Shown one piece after another: positions 10,741 to 22,838 of a DNA stretch of 64,000 nt (positions are counted from its first letter, which is position 1; the number at the start of each line of letters is the position of its first letter). Source of the DNA: Burhinus oedicnemus (Eukaryota > Chordata > Aves > Charadriiformes > Burhinidae); the NCBI GenBank assembly GCA_008921705.1, contig VFFE01009205.1, forward strand, positions 1,254,521 through 1,318,520, written 5' to 3'. The notes beneath the pieces are model-generated. The model saw nothing but the letters and a program-made list of their open reading frames with translations. It was not told where the DNA came from and ran no database searches. Made by a program: the position numbers and the translations under genes.

Positions 10741-13157
10741 CTCACCCTGGTGTCCCTTACAGGTGGCACCACTGCACAATAGCACCCCTTGGGTGGGTTT
10801 TTCCTTCTGAACACATAGCCTGCAGCTTATCCGATTAATGTATAGATTTATATTTCAAGGTTTGCTGCTAATTTAAGTGTGCAAAACACACCTGCTTCCC
10901 TGAAATGTTAGCAAAACTGTAATTTGTGGTTTTCTTGGCATACTAAGAAGAAAGAGAAGGTGAGTGGTTGCTAACTGGGTCTGGAAAGCTTTTATCGGTG
11001 TGAAAAGGAAACACAGAACAGGGGAAGGTTTCATGATTTCACTTAAAAAGTTAAGGAAATGTTGTATTAAAGGAAGACTTTTCCTTGCCTGAGATCACAG
11101 TGTTTGACCCCCTTTTCCATTCAAAATTCAAACTGTAAAAGCTTCTGATGGCACGCCAGCATCACCCTCTCGTGAAGATGAAGCACAAACAAACACACAG
11201 CCACACATCTCCAGCCCTGGGGGCAGGACGCGGCTGTGGCTGGGGGCTCTTGGCAGGGTGACAAAGATGTAGAACCGTCAGGGTCTCTGCTCAGAAACGG
11301 AAACAGTTTATTGCTGTAACAAGCAAGAAGAAAAGTATATATTGAAAGCGAGAAGCAGCATATATTGACAATAAGGTGTAAGTCCTCTTTGCTGCCAAAC
11401 TCCGAGCACTGGCCACCAGTTGCCTCCGTGTCAGGGCAGCACACCAGCACCTCAGCAGTCATTCACCAATAGCTGGAGGAGATATTGTATTTTTAACGTG
11501 AAATATCTGCTAAAGAGCTCTGCTGACCATGTTTCTTTTTCACGTAAGCATTATCTCTAGCTCTAATTTATTTTTAATTTTAAATTTAATTTTAAGGGCT
11601 TTCCTTTGACCTCACTAGTCTATGTGAATCCTGGCCAGATTTTAGCCAAAGAGCCCCATCAGATCTCCTTCGGAAAGCTCACTGAAGGCTGGTGGGTCTG
11701 CATGCGCAGAGCACGAGCTGAGCAGCTTGTGTTGCATCACGGATGATGAGACGTGGGAGGTGATCAGCTAAATTGCCAGATCCTGATAAATTGAGTGCCG
11801 GGTCACGCCATACCTCTCAGCTCTCTCACAGGGACATAGCTCATCTTACTCTTTATGTTCACCCATCCTACTTATGTTTCTGTTTCCTGCTGCTACCAGA
11901 GCTGCTGAGCGATGAAGCTGAGGTTAGGAAAGTCACCTGTGGTGTGTGAACTTTAACATCCGCCTTGACCTCCCTCAGCCATCCCCACCAGCCATGTATA
12001 TGGTGGGACCCCACCAGGTCTCGCCGTCCCTCTCCTCATACTGGCTGCGGTGGCCGATGCCACTTGTGCCCTTTGAGGTCTCACAGCCCATGTTCAACAC
12101 CTGGGGATAAAACTTCAACTTGTGACAAGCCCCTTGGAGCGTCAGGATCTGGTGTGTTTTAAACCCATGTGTAATGCCGGTGATGCTCACGTAGCCAGCT
12201 CTTTGTGTCGCGTGAGGCTCTGGTGATGGCATGGCCCTACTGGCAGCTGAGTGGCAGCACCGAGGGCCTTCCACCACGTCACCGGCAACTGACAGGTGGG
12301 GAGCAACCTCCTCCCTTTCTGAGTGTTTGGAAGTTAAAATGGCCAAGGGTTTTTTCACAATCTCCAAGTGTGGTGTTCTCCTTTTTGTTTCTATTTGTAA
12401 AATCGAACAAAAAGATCTCATGTAACAGTTTGCTCCTTGTGCTTAGTCTCCTTCTGCCCACAGAACATCACCATTTAGATAACATCTCTCAAAACCTTTT
12501 GTTGTTTATATATGTTTGTCAAGCATTGGTTTACATCATTTTTCACGCATTCGATTAATTAGCAGGATCTGAAATGTGATACCTCACGTGAAGCACAGAG
12601 TTGTTTGGTGTGCCCCATGCAGGGCAGCGAGGCACAGCGATGCCCACGGGCTTGCAGCTCGGCCACCAGGCCAGCATCTCAGTGCCGGGGTTTCAGTGTC
12701 CAGCAACTGGCAACACTCCACACTGCAGGCAGGAAGCCACGGTATGCTGCAGTGAGGAGGCCAAATTGTCAAGATGGTTCGATGGCGGTTTTGAAAGCTG
12801 CAGCAAGCACAGGCTGGGTATCATTTTCCCAACAGGTCAGGCTAAATGAACCTAGTGGTCCCCACTACCCAAGGTGGTGCAGCTCGGCTGCCTCCAGTGT
12901 CACTGGTGGTACTGTCCTTTGAGAATTCTTACTTTCTCTCTCATGGCCATGGTGAGTTCCCCCAGTGTGGCCAGGTCACCATCCCTGGCACCCACTGGTC
13001 TCTGCTCCCTCCCTTGCCGCTGGACCCCACTGCACACACAGCTCCCCTCCTACCAGTGCACAGACGAGGCGGGAACTCAGCGAGGCAGCTGGCCACTCAG
13101 GCTGCTTATATTTCATAATTTAGTCTTAGTAGGTCTGCTACATAGCTACACACACTA
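10741..13157. other. Non-coding DNA, nothing recognised
   Basis: No gene is recognised. Several overlapping frames of 100 to 148 codons at 11121-13224 lie in locally GC-richer DNA, on both strands and in conflicting phases, with no recognisable domain. I see no CR1 3' ends, tRNA-like sequence or long simple repeat in this stretch. Confidence 0.5.
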
Positions 13158-13357
13158 CATGTGTGTGTGTATATATATACGTATACTTTCATCTATGTAT
13201 ACCTATATATACATATACACATAATGTCCATATAGCATGCATATATATATGGAGTGTGTGTCTGTGTATATGCATAAACATATGTATACACACGTGATTT
13301 ACTATGCATACATATATGTATATGTGTACACATATGCATACATGTATACGTATACAT
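13158..13357. repeat. Alternating purine/pyrimidine TG/TA microsatellite complex
   Basis: A roughly 200-bp mixture of TG, TA, CATA and TGTA units. The first 29 bases (13158-13186) alternate pyrimidine and purine without a break, which is the pattern that favours Z-DNA. The last part contains a perfect 16-bp palindrome, ATGTATACGTATACAT, at 13342-13357, that could extrude as a cruciform. It is a compound, interrupted microsatellite. Peptide frames across it are artefacts. Confidence 0.85.
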
Positions 13358-14279
13358 CATAGCCCCACTTGGGCTGTTGTTTCGGTCCTGGCACTGTTGC
13401 ACCACATTCTGCTCGACCCTGTGATGATGATGGAGTCTTGCATGGGGTTAGCTGCGTGTTTTGGGGGGTGGGGGGTGGGTTCGCCTTTTTTTTTTTAAAA
13501 ACTGCCTGTTCCTGGAGACTATCCTTGAGCCTTACACCTGACAAAGGCCTCTGGGCTTTACTGTGATTCAAACAGTATGTTCATAATACTTACAATTAGC
13601 TTTGCTAAGCATATTTTTGATGCTTTTAACATGAACAGCTCTCATTTCATTGACTGTAGCTGCAGAATACTTTTACAAAATTTTAATTATAAAGCTAGTA
13701 ATTATGATATTAACTTAAATTATTATATATTAACTTATAATCTTAATGTGCCTTAATGACAACAGCAACAAAGACAGACATGCAGAAGAAATTACAGTGA
13801 ATTGCTTCACAGTACAGACAACCTATGCTCTTTCAAGAGACGAGCTGGTGCTGGGAGAGGCAGACTCATTCCCAGCAGGCAGAACTTTTATACAAAAAAA
13901 AATAAAACTTTTTTTTTTTTTAACAACTGCTCCTTTTCACTTTCTCCGTGAACTCCATGTCTCTGTTTTATGGTGCAGAAGGCCTGGCTTTGCAAAGTTT
14001 CATTCTTCTGGTTTGCAATACCAGAACCATGCTACTATCTGCGTGAATAAGGCATTTTCTCCAAGAATATGCCTAATGGTTAGAGTCAGTCTACCAGATG
14101 GGTTGTAAAACACTTTGAAACAACTCCACTCAAAGGATATTATACTCTTGAAGCTGTATGTTTGTTTTATTATAAACAGAGCTTTCTAAGTAAAACACAT
14201 AGAAATACTGTCTACTTCTGAAGCAAATTGACATGTGGAGCCACGCTAGATCTCTGCTGAAACAGAACTTAATTTATCG
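13358..14279. other. Non-coding DNA with a G-rich and a T-rich run
   Basis: No gene is recognised. A G-rich stretch, GGGGGGTGGGGGGTGGG, sits at 13463-13479, followed by a T run at about 13487-13496. The segment 13660-13745 is extremely AT-rich. Confidence 0.5.
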
Positions 14280-14410
14280 CTCCCCCTAAATATCAAAGGG
14301 GGTTGAGGAGGAGCCATATCACTTTTGGTCTTTTTAACTGAAAGGCATTGTGGGTGACTGAAAAGCCCATGTAGTTTTAATTTATCATCTGATTGATAGG
14401 CAGCTCCAGC
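14280..14410. promoter_or_regulatory. Candidate regulatory element with PBX-like and inverted-repeat motifs
   Basis: Unique-looking sequence with an inverted repeat, CCCCCT (14282-14287) and AGGGGG (14297-14302), around an AT-rich loop. It also has TGATTGATAGG at 14390-14400, which resembles the PBX/MEIS-class TGATTGAT site, and nearby TTTAATTTATC cores. This mix is typical of vertebrate conserved non-coding elements, but with no alignment the call is inference from composition only. Confidence 0.25.
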
Positions 14411-15889
14411 AAGCTGATTTCAGGCCTTCCCTGGTCTATAGCTCCTGCAACCTCAGCAGCAGCCGGATGGGTTTGAGGATCACCTTTGTAGCTGATTTTT
14501 CTCTTCTAATCTCAGCAGAGAGGGACCTGCAAACCTCAGTGCTCAGCTGGAGGCAGAGCACCTGGCTGGAGAAGTGCTCCTGGGGGGACCTCCTGATGGG
14601 GGACAGGGCCGAACCATTGTCAGCGGATACAGCAGCTCCCACATGCTCGCCCACACTAGGGCTTACTGCTAATGCCACCAACAGCTATCATGTCGAGCCC
14701 ATTTCAGACTGCGCCTCATCAGCCATATCCATTCACGATTACCTCAAATTATAAAATGGTCCTTTGTACAATTTTTATACAATGCAAGATGACACAAGGC
14801 CAAGCAGTCTGCTTGACTATGTCAAACCCATAGGTCTAATAATTCTCCCAAGAAGTCAAGACAAAAGTCAAGACATTTCTGCACCACAGAAGTACCATCA
14901 GCCCTTCGGTGGGGATGGAGCTCATGGCACTGTTGGCCTTCTCCTCTTCCAGGGTGTGATTTTCCTGCCTGAAGTCAGTAATAAAAGTTCCCCTCCAACA
15001 ACTCACACTTGATCTGACTTCCAAAATGTGCCATGCGTATGAAAGATGGCTGCTCAGAAGAATCCATAGGCTAGACGGAAAGTGAAGCACTGACTCCAAA
15101 CAGCCACCGCCTACAGTTACTCTTTTATTCCTTCAAAACCTGAGAAACTGGAATTGTCCCTGTAAAACACAATTAGCGTCCACGTTATGATTCGTCAAAC
15201 ACCACCCATAAGAGAAAAGCTAAGCGGATTTTTTAATCTGAATTTGTACAGGCTTTTCTGTCATTCTTTAAGCAGCTTCATTATTATTTTTTCCCATAAT
15301 TTGTATAAAGTACTTAGCATTCAAAACAGATTCTTTTTAACCTTTTGCCCAACTTAGCTTTTTGTACTTTTGAAAAAAAGAGGACGGGGAGGGGGGAGAT
15401 GGAAAGGGAGAGAAACCCTTTAAGTACCCTGGGCCTGGGTTCCTTCAGTGTGCAGGCTGTAAATGTTTTACTTTGATTTGAGATACATGACAATAAATTA
15501 GGGGACATTTATCAAAGCTGCTTTGTTGCATTGCTGACAAAAGCTGCTTTTTGCATAAATTACTGCATTATACAAATACACTTAGCAGGATCCTGTTTCT
15601 TTGATGTTAGTGGAGGAGATTTATGTCCAATGGAGTTTTTATTTATCTGCCCTGTTCACCTCAACAAGGGCAGGACATATTCCTCAATTAGTTCCATACC
15701 CCTAGAAATGACATATATATCTCACAACTAGAAGCAGAGAAATTTAAACAAAACAAAACAAAGAAGCAAGTGCACTTTTTCTGGCAAGTCTAAACTACTG
15801 TACAGTGTAAAAAGTAAATATTAGGCTGGAGCTGCAACTTTGAAATCTTTGTTCTCAGACTGCTTTGAAAACTATTTAAGTAAGCTAAT
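14411..15889. other. Non-coding DNA, nothing recognised
   Basis: No gene or transposon is recognised. A G-rich stretch at about 15383-15410 (GGACGGGGAGGGGGGAGATGG) and a short CAAAA-type tract at about 15748-15766 are the only low-complexity features. Confidence 0.5.
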
Positions 15890-16160
15890 TTTGACAAAAC
15901 AATATTCCCTTTGCAGAAAAGCTTTGTAGACTTCATTAAGAGACTAAGTAAATAGGAGTCCATTTCAACAAATACTTGATAGCCAAATAAGTAGGTTAAA
16001 AGAATAGATTCCCTGGGCAGTAATCCTCTCTGGAACTGTATTTATGCTAAAATGGCTTTTGATTAATATCTAATAAACTAATGAAGGCCATCTTAGGCTA
16101 AATGGTGAATTAGGATGGTTAAACAGGAACTTGTCAAATGAATAGATTGGCTAAACAGTT
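15890..16160. promoter_or_regulatory. Candidate AT-rich regulatory element
   Basis: A unique AT-rich segment dense in TTGATTAATATC, GAATTAGG, CATTAAG and similar homeodomain-type cores. It has no simple repeats and no frames of note. Composition and motif density resemble vertebrate developmental enhancers. Conservation is not testable here, and AT-rich neutral DNA gives similar cores by chance. Confidence 0.2.
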
Positions 16161-17599
16161 ACATTACTTAAATGAATACAGAATCTCTTGAAAACCATTT
16201 CTGAGCACTATTCTTCTGTCACTCACCATCTCCATACCTCAGCCTACACGTAATTTATTTTGTTCCTAGGTCACCGGTTCAAATGCAGCCCTACGTGGCA
16301 ACTCAGAGCTGTTGCTACACAATGGCCTGAAATCATTCTGGCAAACTCCTTTCTGTCCCCTATTTAAACAGAAAAAGAAACAAAACCCAGAAATTTACTA
16401 TTGCCCTCCCCTTAATACATAGAGAGAGTGATGTTTGTCAGTCTTCAGTGTGGTTTTTTAATCAACACCAGCAAGACCATGCAGAGGAGATGGTCTGTAT
16501 TGGGGGCTACGATACAGTTAGAGCCCAAAAGTTGTGAGGACCTGTGTTAACTTTAGAGCTATGCCAATGAAAGGAAAGATTTGATACTGAGAGGGCTGAA
16601 TTGGCTCAAGCAGATGGTTTGGAGCATTGTCCTCCCCACCCTCGGATAGTCTTTCCCCCAAAGTGGAGAGAAGTCCCTACATCTCCGGAGCCCTCCACTG
16701 AAGCTCAAAGGCCTATAATTGGTTCCTCTCACATTTCACACTTTCTTTACTGGCCTTTGCCAGGCACTTTTTTGATCAAAATATGTCTGCCAGGATGACT
16801 GAGCTTTTGTTCATTCAAGTCTATGAAGTTATTGAAGGTTTTCAACTTCTAATAAAAAAATTCTTTTTCTAAAATAGTTGTAAAACTTCATTTAGCAAAC
16901 TTGTTCGAAGGAAAAGATATTCTTACAGGTTAATTTTTTTTTTTTTTTAAATCAGGTCACACCCTTTTTCAAAAATTCTGGAAAAAGCTCTCTCTCCTTT
17001 CCCTTCCATCCACCCCTAAGGAAACAACAAAAAAAAAAAGAGCGCGCGAGATCCTTTGAACATCTAATGAAGATAGGAATACAATAAAATTATACAAAAA
17101 TAGATTTTCATTATTCAGGCAGCTCTGGGGAACAGATTCCACACAGTGCATTTCAATGATCCCAGACAATGGATTACTATCATAATTTGTTCTTAAATTC
17201 TGTTTAATTGGCTTACTTAGCCACCTGTTCAGAATAGTTACCATGAAAACAGTGATTTTGCTGAATTTCTGAGTGCCAACCTTTCATCCCTCATCCTGCC
17301 TCCTTCTCCCATGCTGGCCGTTATGCTTAGCACAGATTTAAAAATAATCTCACAGCCATACAACATATATTTTAACTAATCAGGAAGGAATTGCAAAGTT
17401 ATGACAGTAACATGCTAATCAGGACGTTTACTCACTGTCAGCTCTGTCTGTTCCTGGGTAAGTGTCAATTTATTACATCCCATTGCACATACAATAATGG
17501 GGGGAAAATGTAAAGAATGATATGCACATTTAATGTATGTAAATAGATAGATACTACGCAGCCCTCTAGCTGAATTATACCAGCCAATTTTACATTAAG
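16161..17599. other. Non-coding DNA with a T15 run
   Basis: No gene is recognised. A 15-nt T run lies at 16934-16948. Short CG-alternating sequence, GAGCGCGCGAG, occurs at about 17040-17050. Otherwise AT-rich single-copy DNA. Confidence 0.5.
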
Positions 17600-18260
17600 A
17601 AGTTCCATAAAAAGCAGTAGAACTGTGAGAGGCAATTCAGCCAATGACTTTGAAAATGTTGTCCGGCCCTTCAAAAAAAAAAAAGCAAGCGGAGTTAAAG
17701 GCATGAATTTCCATTTAGCGCTGCTTACCACATTAAAAAAAAAAAAGCACCGGGGCACCCTTTGTTGCCTGCCGCGAGTCAGATTGCTTTCCCCAAGACC
17801 GATGTAAAGTATTTTCGCAGGACAGCGGATTCTGAGAAATAGCGGGGTTCAGCAGCAGAGCATAATTAGCACTCTCTAAAACCGGAGCTACAATGTAAAC
17901 AGCTCGAGTCTTCATTGCGCAAAGCAAACAAACAATCCCAGCTGAGAATTCCCTGGCAGGGCTCGAGCAAATACGGCCCTCGCTGCCGACTGCTGTTATT
18001 GCTATGGTTGCTTAATCTAAACAGACAGCAGAGTGTAAAAATGTAAATATTTGATATTTGTTAATACAGTCCTAAGTTATTGCTCCAGCCGGCTGTTTTG
18101 GTTTTCATGCATAGGGACGTCTATGTGTAACCTGCTCTTCGTAGATTTCAGTAGAGGAGTATTTTTAAGAAGCCATTATCTAAACTGCTGATGTAATAAG
18201 GCACCGGTATATGAAATACACTTAATAAGTCAACTTTAGTTATTTATTGTGAACGAGGGT
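17600..18260. promoter_or_regulatory. Best candidate enhancer or conserved element, CpG-rich core
   Basis: The core at about 17745-17990 holds roughly fourteen CpGs in about 240 bp, far more than its AT-rich flanks. That argues against long methylation-driven decay. It contains forkhead-like GTAAACA (17895-17901) and CAAACAAACA (17925-17934), a TAATTA core (17863-17868) and two GCTCGAG heptamers (17902-17908 and 17961-17967). The downstream part, to 18260, is AT-rich unique sequence with GTTATTGCTATGG (SOX-like) and several TTAATA cores. Two A12 runs near 17673 and 17735 flank the start. A TF-dense conserved enhancer or an orphan CpG island are the leading readings. I cannot name a nearby gene. 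Confidence 0.35.
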
Positions 18261-20362
18261 GCATTCTCCTTGATTCCATTTCCCAGAGAAATATAAGTGG
18301 AGCTTTCATCATGAGTGCTTGAATTTATGGCAGGCAGACCAAGTGACATTAAGAAAGCCACACAATCCCTTCATTCAGGCTTTAATAAGGAAGCCAAGGA
18401 AAAATTATCCAAGCTGGTTTGCGGGTGACAGCACAAGAACTTTTTGGAGTCAGAAAGTTAGCACGGAGGCTCCCTGTCAGCCCATTAAAAAGCAAGGTTG
18501 GCATTCCCAGATATTGGAACCATGTGTGCAGAGGAATTTTTCTTCTGGTAAGACATTCCAAATATTGTCCCAGAGCCAAACACTTCGGTGTTAGACTAAT
18601 TTAAGCAGTATGTTGGAATCAGCTCTCAGGACTTTGATCATATGGAGATCGTTTGTTACAAATTGAACTAACCCAGTCTCTATTTCTGGTGGATCAGAAC
18701 TATGGATTTGTTGAATTAAATGCCTCATTTAATGCAGTTTGCACATGAAAAGAAAGCTGCACTCAGGAATCTGATAGTGAATTTTTCACCTAACCAACAG
18801 GTCTACTTTTTTATTACTTTTAAACCTAATCCATACTCAGTCCACACTGTTCTTAATAAGCCTGAGGCTGTTTGGAGTGAAGGTTTAAATCAGCTCGTAT
18901 GTTATGAGGGGAAAGCATCACTGAATTATCAAACCGTGTAATACAGAACACATTTGAATCCAATTCAAGAAATAATTTTATGAAGAAAAATAAATTAGTC
19001 CTCGGTTGTTATTTACCATCCAAATAGCACAGTGCTCTTTCATGACAGCAGTGGAGGGAAAGCTGAAAAATGATTTTGCAGACATATGATTTTCTCCCTG
19101 CCTCTCATTGCTGTCCCCATTTTTGCAGTTGAACTATTGTGAGGGTTAAAAGTGCACAAAATAAAGCATTTCCACATATGGCTGCACTTTCTTTTCATTT
19201 CTTGAAGTTATAATGTCTTTAACTGTTGATAATGATATTATAAACTGTCATTTAGTGTATTTTGAGTATATTAAATACATGAAACAAAGATGTGTAGTTC
19301 CAGCTGGACCCTGATCAGAAACACTGAGATCTGATTCACTGAAACTGCAGATAGCTACGTGCAGGGCTTGCGAGGAGCATTGCGGAACCGGTAGTAGTTG
19401 CAATAGTAATAGAATAAAGTAATAGAATAAAATAAAAGAACCTGGCATCAATAATTACTCCAGGAGTGGGACAAAACTGAAAAATGGGTGCCCAAATGCT
19501 AACTAATAGAAGAGCCATTGGCATGCTGGTGCGCAGTGGGCTGATACAGGACTCAAGTATATCACAATTCTCTGCCTTGAGGAACTCAGGATTTACACCA
19601 TTTTCAACGTATTTTCATCTGGAGTCTCACACAAAATGAAAACGGGAACGCCAGCAGTTCCCAGGAATCCTTCCTCTTGGTCCCGTGGGAATCTACACAA
19701 CAGAGTTTATTTTGAAGGAAATAGGAACACTCGTTTCTGCCCAGCAGACATGAAGACATGTCTTACTATTTGACTGCTCTAGTAAAGAGATAATATGCCT
19801 TGGTATATTATATAGCCTCAGCCCTTTGGTGCCGTTACAGGCATAACTGGCCACCGCAGCTGGAAAAGGAATGAAACTGAAGGGTTAAAAGAAAAAAAAT
19901 CACTGTGCAGCTAAAAGTCCTGAGCAAGACTCTTCCTTCCAAATAATCAAGACCTTCATCGGGTCTTAGAGACAGGGACAGAAAATAGTGACACGCAAGT
20001 AACAGAGAAATACCCTAAGCCTGACCAAGGCAAGCTCAGTCCTCAGCTCATGCAGATCACGGTATTTCCACTGCGTTAACACAAGTCCCAAGGAAACTGG
20101 CCTGAGCCTACGCTGTCCTTAACCAGGCCACAAAGAGATGATCATGAGATTGCCACAACTGATGCAAAACACAAGTCAGATGAGGGAAGCAATAACAAAG
20201 TCTGTCCTGCACTTCAAATCCCAACCTGGGGGGAGTAGGAAAGATCTCTCATGGATTGTTCTTTCTATCTCTTGTTGCACGCACAGAGCAGAGTTCATCC
20301 TACATAAAGAAAAGGGAAAATGTTTCTTTAAATAACAAAAAACCCAGTTATATGGTTGATTT
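18261..20362. other. Non-coding DNA with a short tandem repeat
   Basis: No gene is recognised. Around 19403-19436 a 13-bp unit of the type AGTAATAGAATAA is repeated about twice within an AATA-rich tract. The rest looks like single-copy sequence. Confidence 0.5.
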
Positions 20363-20363
20363 A

Positions 20364-20391
20364 TACACATACACACACACACATATATATT
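20364..20391. repeat. Compound (AC)n(AT)n microsatellite
   Basis: About six AC units (20371-20382) run into four AT units, a small compound dinucleotide repeat with no gene context. Confidence 0.85.
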
Positions 20392-22414
20392 TTATTGGCA
20401 AATAAAGAAAGATCAGATCTTTAATGAAATCAGGATGAGTTTGGGAGGTGAACTTGAGCTGAACTCCCCAGATTTTCATGGAACTTCAATTAAAAGAGTT
20501 TCAGAGGAGTTGCTGAAAGCCAAGCACTTGCCATTGAAAGTTTAATTTAAAATGAGAAGCATTTTTACACCACATTTCCCAGTGAAATTCCAGCCCTGAT
20601 CCTAATTATGTATTTTTTTCTTGAATGATAAGGTTTTTTCTTTTTCAGATAAGCCGTGTAGCAATGTACATGTTTTATCCCCAGGTGTTATGACCAGCAT
20701 ACACGTAGTGGCTACACTGAGAGAAAAGCCCACCATTACAGTGCAGAAAATGAATCTATCCCCTCCACTCTAAAACTAGTGGTGAAATTTCAGCCATCTC
20801 TTGTTATCATGTACACTGTATAAGGATTTAGATGTCTGATAAATGCTACGACTAGCAAAAAATGTGGGGTTGGGGAACAGAGTGAAGTGTGGCTTCAGAA
20901 AACAAAACAGAACAAAATAATTTAAAATAAAATCAGCAGTTTAATTTCTGTTTACTGGCCTATTCTTATACAATCCTAGGAATACAAGGTTAATACAAAG
21001 CCTCACTGTAGGGCCCCTTTGAATACCAGTGGACTCATGCAACTCAATCCTTGAGCATTGCTTTGAAACAGTATCCCTTGCTTGATCAGACGCACTAGGA
21101 TTCAATCTGGGCATCGGCTTCTGGGTGTGGAAAGGGGACACTAACAGTGTTTGAAGACTGACCGAAACTGGACAGTGGATCCTAGAGTATCAATGGCCTG
21201 AAAGCATTAAGGGAAATGATCTTGTTTTAACCAGCTACCAGGAAATAAATTACTTCAGAAACCATTTAAATAAATAATTCTTTACTGTATAATGGAATGG
21301 AATAGAAATCATTCTGAAACTGTTTAGGGGCGTGCCTAAAATAAAAAAAAATCCAGCACTGTGTCAGGGACGCAGTTACCAGGATAAACTTTCTGTACGA
21401 TAGGGTTGAACCTCTCCCTCTGCCCAAGCTATCTGCAATGCAATTGAGTAATAACAGATCCACAAACTATAGCTGAGCTCTTGGTGCTGTCATGTAAGGA
21501 GCAAGCACTGTACTTTCATGGTCTCACATGCAAATGGCAATAATAAATAGACTGAAAGGCTTCGTTCCAACTAAAACATTAATTTCTCATAATTCTTCTA
21601 GTTTTCATTTTACTCTGATCATTTTTTCTGTCAAAGGCTCCCCAGTCTCCTTCCCTTCCTGGATGCTTTGTGAGAAGCCTCAAGAGGAGGTCTTCCTTCT
21701 TTCACCTTTTAGGGAGATGAGCCATGTCCTTCGCTGACCTCACTGCATTCAACAGCTGTAGGGAGTAAACTCCAAAACTATGCATTTTTGTAGTCCAGGA
21801 GATGAACTGAAAGTTCAGATCGCCAAACACAGATGCTAGTAAAGTTAGTGTGCTGGATTGTCTCTTATGGGGTTGAAATATGGTCTTAAAATTGTCTGAA
21901 TACTCAGAATATTCAACTTTCTCATTGTTCATCCCCCATGAGGTCCTCCTCATTTATTCCACAGGGGTGGATCCTGCCCTGTTGAAATTTCACAGTGTAA
22001 GAGCATCAGGGGGCAGCCAGCCATTTCCAGGTCAATATCGTGTGACCTGGTTGGCGATTAATGAGAAGCTCCTGCCAGAGCCTAGGACTGAAACGAGTCC
22101 TGTTAATGTTCATAGCCATCTGTGCATGACCAGGTATCCAGCAGGAAAACGTGGAGAGGGGTATGGCTGCAGCTTTGCTGGATTGACCAAAGCACTCAGT
22201 TTATACCGGCTGGATGTCTACTGATGGAGCAGTAGATAGCTAGTGCGGCATGGACAGACAGCATCTGATCTCACATACAGACTGCCTAACAACAATTTTT
22301 ATACCTGCAGAGTAGTGGTGTATCAAATTAGATCTCTGTACGGTATGTTCATGAGATTTTGGGTTGGTGCCAGAGGCCCCACCACTGGGATTGACATACC
22401 ATCGAACCATGTAC
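20392..22414. other. Non-coding DNA upstream of a CR1 copy
   Basis: No gene is recognised. An AAAACA/AAAATA-type tract lies at about 20895-20935. Frames of 114 codons or fewer show no family resemblance. The frame starting at 22364 enters the following CR1 copy and is an artefact upstream of about 22415. Confidence 0.5.
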
Positions 22415-22838
22415 AAGTCTGATGAGGAGCGGCTGAGGGAACCTGGCTTGTTTAGCCTGGAGAAAAGAAGGCTGAGGGGAGACCTTCTCACTCTCTACAA
22501 CTACCTGAAAGGAGGTTGTAGAGAGGTGGGGGTCGGTCTCTTCTCCCAACTAACAAGCAATAGGACAAGAGGAAACTGGTTCAAGTTGCACCGGGGGAGG
22601 TTTAGATTGGATATTAGGAAAAATTTCTTCACCGAAAGGGTTATCAAATATTGGAACAGGCTGCCCAGGGAAGTGGTGGAGTCATCATCCCTGGAGATAT
22701 TTGAAACATGGGTAGAGGTGGTGCTGAGGGACATGCTTTAGTGGTGGTTTTGGCAGTGTTATGTTGATGGTTGAACTCGATGATCTTAAAGGTCTCTTCC
22801 AACCTAGATGATTCGATGATTCTATGATTCTGTATTCT
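22415..22838 (+). mobile_element. CR1 LINE retrotransposon, 5'-truncated, plus strand
   Basis: A roughly 0.42-kb 3' fragment of a CR1 element. The plus strand carries the terminal part of ORF2, then a 3' UTR with the conserved GATCTTAAAGGTCTCTTCCA box (22782 onward), and finishes in GATGATTCGATGATTCTATG-type tandem 8-mers. The 3' UTR differs from that of the minus-strand copy at 5774, which reads TTTAAGGTCCC, so the two copies belong to different CR1 lineages; this one resembles the CR1-C/F group. No target-site duplication was confirmed. Confidence 0.96.
22417..22741 (+). pseudogene. CR1 ORF2 carboxy-terminal fragment
   Basis: About 107 codons of the conserved CR1 carboxy-terminal region in one uninterrupted frame, ending at a TAG at 22739-22741. 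Recognisable blocks are [32 protein letters not shown] and [17 protein letters not shown]. The catalytic reverse-transcriptase motifs and the endonuclease were lost by 5' truncation, so there is no enzymatic function. The reading frame's survival over this short length is not evidence of selection. Confidence 0.93.

Noticed and set aside
16261..16300. GGTTCAAATGC resembling a tRNA T-arm
   Set aside because: The flanking bases do not form the T stem, and no D-arm, anticodon arm or acceptor stem could be found.
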